Origin: Candidatus Babelota bacterium
GTDB lineage: Bacteria; JAGOBX01
Assembly: GCA_017999075.1 (NCBI GenBank)
Contig: JAGOBX010000161.1
Location: 1 to 7,539, forward strand
Reading direction: 5' to 3'
Length of the DNA: 7,539 bases
In this document: in pieces, positions 6,003-7,539 of the stretch
How positions within the stretch are numbered: the first letter of the stretch is position 1
How the letters are laid out: the number at the start of each line of letters is the position of its first letter
The notes under the pieces: model-generated
What the model saw: the letters and a program-made list of their open reading frames with translations, nothing else
Database searches by the model: none
Told to the model about the DNA's origin: nothing
Translations under genes and position numbers: made by a program

Positions 6003-7319
6003 ATGAGCAAATCGAAGAAGATAAAATTTAAAGGATTAAAAAAACGGGAAGTTATGGCTGATTTCAGTGGCGGGAAAATAACAAGTGATGCAGGTCTGAT
6101 ATTATTCCGAGAAATTGAAAAGAAACATCAAATTATAAAACGAATGAGCAACTGTATTCAAGATACGCGAGAACAGAATAAAGTATTACACAGTGTTGAA
6201 GAATTAATGAAACAACGAGTTTACGGAATTGTGGGCGGATATGAAGACGGTAACGATCACAAAGAATTAAGAAAAGACGAATTATTAAAACTTTTATGTG
6301 AAAAAGAACCCGATTGCGAAGAAGCGTTATCAAGCCCGTCAACAATAAGCCGGTTTGAAAATCGAGTGGTCAGAAAAGAATTATTTGAGATGAGTAAAAT
6401 ATTAGTGGATGATTTTATAGAGAGTTATAAAACCGCGCCGAAAGAAATAATATTAGATTTTGACGCAAGCGATAATCCGGTTCATGGAGAACAGGAAAAT
6501 CGTTTTTTTCATGGATATTATAATGAATACTGTTTTTTGCCGCTATTTGTATTCTGCGGTGAAAAACTGCTTGTAAATTATTTGCGTCCGGCGTGGTACG
6601 GAGCGGCGCATCATACTTGGGCGATATTAAAATTATTGGTTCAAAGAATAAGGACATCCTGGCCAGATGTAAAAATAATTTTTCGAGGTGACGCTGGTTT
6701 TTGTAAACATTTGATGTTCAATTGGTGTGAACGCTTTAATGTTGAATATATCGTTGCTATAGGAAAAAACAAACGAATAGAAAAACTTGCTGAAAATATT
6801 ATCAACGAATCAGAAGAAAAATACAAACAGACAAATGAAAAAGTGCGGGAATTCGGTGAAATAAAATATGCCGCTGAAACTTGGAAAAAAGAACGTCGTG
6901 TAATCATCAAAGCAGAACGTCTTGAAGAAAAAATGAATGTAAGATGTATAGTGACAAATAATGAAAAATTATCAGCGCAGGACTTATACGACAAAGAATA
7001 TATCCCTCGTGGTGATATGGAAAACAGAATAAAAGAACACCAGCTCTTTCTTTTTTCGTTAAGAACAAGCTGTCATGAATTTGCGGCTAATATGTTTCGA
7101 GTTATGCTGTCTTCAATCGCATATGTACTTTTTGAAAAATTTCGGAGTATAGCTCTGAAAAATACAGAGTATGCAAAAGCTCAATGTTCTACCATAAGAA
7201 GCAAATTTATAAAAATAGCGGCACTAATAGTTTCAAACAGCAGAAAAATAACATTTAAAATTGCAAGTCAATTTCCTTATCAAGAATCATTTAGACAAAT
7301 TTGCGTTAATTTGAATTGA
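6003..7319 (+). CDS. IS1380-family DDE transposase (438 residues)
   Basis: The protein catalyses excision and insertion of the surrounding element by an RNase H-fold DDE reaction at the terminal repeats. Family landmarks run the whole length: ADFSGGKITSDAG (19-31), HSVEELMKQRVYGI followed by GYEDGNDH (63-86), LDFDASDNPVHG (151-162) with probable catalytic D154, RFFHGYYNEYCFLPL (167-181), IIFRGDAGF (225-233) with probable catalytic D230, and the signature RGDMENRIKEHQL (336-348) with E340 or E345 as the acidic third residue. The C-terminal AQCSTIRSKFIKIAALI (393-409) and the YP...F...NL end (425-437) are also typical. The length is normal for the family and no frameshift or stop is seen, so it is probably functional. 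The ribosome site is weak, consistent with low expression. It is the sole gene of the IS. Confidence 0.96.
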   Translation: MSKSKKIKFKGLKKREVMADFSGGKITSDAGLILFREIEKKHQIIKRMSNCIQDTREQNKVLHSVEELMKQRVYGIVGGYEDGNDHKELRKDELLKLLCEKEPDCEEALSSPSTISRFENRVVRKELFEMSKILVDDFIESYKTAPKEIILDFDASDNPVHGEQENRFFHGYYNEYCFLPLFVFCGEKLLVNYLRPAWYGAAHHTWAILKLLVQRIRTSWPDVKIIFRGDAGFCKHLMFNWCERFNVEYIVAIGKNKRIEKLAENIINESEEKYKQTNEKVREFGEIKYAAETWKKERRVIIKAERLEEKMNVRCIVTNNEKLSAQDLYDKEYIPRGDMENRIKEHQLFLFSLRTSCHEFAANMFRVMLSSIAYVLFEKFRSIALKNTEYAKAQCSTIRSKFIKIAALIVSNSRKITFKIASQFPYQESFRQICVNLN

Positions 7320-7528
7320 ATAAAAAAAATCAAACAAATTCATTATTATTTCAGTAAATAGCGTTATATGTAAAAGGTCTGTTTTCCCTTTGAAATTTTT
7401 TCGGATTTTTTAACTGCTTCTTTAAAAAAAAATCTTTTATTTTTTACAAAACCTTTTTTTGATTAGTTTTTTTGATGATTTAATCTGAATATTTGAATTG
7501 TTGATAATCCAGCAACTTTACTTTAAAT
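7320..7528. other. IS right non-coding segment
   Basis: About 210 AT-rich bases between the transposase stop and the right inverted repeat. AAAGG and CCTTT near 7372-7400 could form a 5-bp stem followed by T-rich sequence, a weak terminator candidate. No gene is seen. Confidence 0.4.
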
Positions 7529-7539
7529 TCGTGAAATAT
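7529..7539. repeat. Right terminal inverted repeat of the IS (partial)
   Basis: TCGTGAAATAT is an exact 11-base reverse complement of 5820-5830. It is cut by the end of the window; the expected continuation is CCGGG. Confidence 0.85.

Larger units (their letters stand above)
5815..7539 (+). mobile_element. IS1380-family insertion sequence, right end cut by the window edge
   Basis: The element contains one intact transposase on the plus strand. The left end at 5815 starts CCCGGATATTTCACGAG. The last eleven bases of the window, TCGTGAAATAT, are the exact reverse complement of ATATTTCACGA at 5820-5830, so the window stops inside the right inverted repeat, perhaps five bases before the element's end. 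The implied length, about 1.73 kb, fits the family. The target-site duplication cannot be seen because the right flank is missing. Confidence 0.9.

Noticed and set aside
6133-6994. Three minus-strand open frames within the transposase
   Set aside because: They are antisense shadows of an intact IS1380 transposase with conserved motifs throughout.

Overview
The window comes from an AT-rich bacterial chromosome (or large replicon) whose genes carry clear Shine-Dalgarno sites (GGAGG, AGGAG, AAGGA, GAGG). It has no rRNA, tRNA or other strong taxonomic marker, so I do not assign a phylum. A restriction enzyme, an insertion sequence, a gene remnant and repeat arrays lying around a small housekeeping-like block suggest an accessory or rearranged region.

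Layout. (1) Positions 1-3537, minus strand: the first 1179 codons of one very large single-chain restriction-modification enzyme of the Type ISP kind (Mrr-like nuclease, SF2 helicase, N6-adenine methyltransferase). Its C-terminus lies beyond the left edge. No separate track line marks this frame because it has no stop inside the window; it was read directly from the sequence. A perfect 8-bp palindrome sits upstream of its start. (2) 3712-4040: ten 19-bp dyad elements spaced 34-35 bp apart, in which odd-numbered units are identical and even-numbered units are degenerate. (3) 4190-4899, minus strand: a probable two-gene operon encoding an HU-family DNA-binding protein with N- and C-terminal extensions, then a 60-residue coiled-coil protein with an Ala/Lys tail, followed by a hairpin terminator. 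(4) 4936-5380, minus strand: a small cytidine-deaminase-like enzyme with its own good promoter. (5) 5438-5561: four more copies of the same dyad repeat in the same orientation, so the two arrays bracket the HU and deaminase block. (6) 5593-5667: a nested inverted-repeat structure. (7) 5708-5814, minus strand: the last ~34 codons of an unrecognised gene that stops at the edge of an insertion sequence. (8) 5815 to the right edge: an almost complete IS1380-family element with an intact transposase. The window ends inside its right terminal inverted repeat.

How the parts relate. The restriction enzyme would act as a self-contained defence system. The HU-like protein and its small partner probably act together on DNA packaging. 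The deaminase is probably for pyrimidine salvage, though its nucleoside-binding motif is altered. The IS appears to have entered and cut a minus-strand gene. The most unusual feature is the pair of phased dyad arrays. Each copy contains TTGACA, but none that I examined has a matching -10 box, so they look more like binding-site or structural arrays than promoters. No function can be given from sequence alone.
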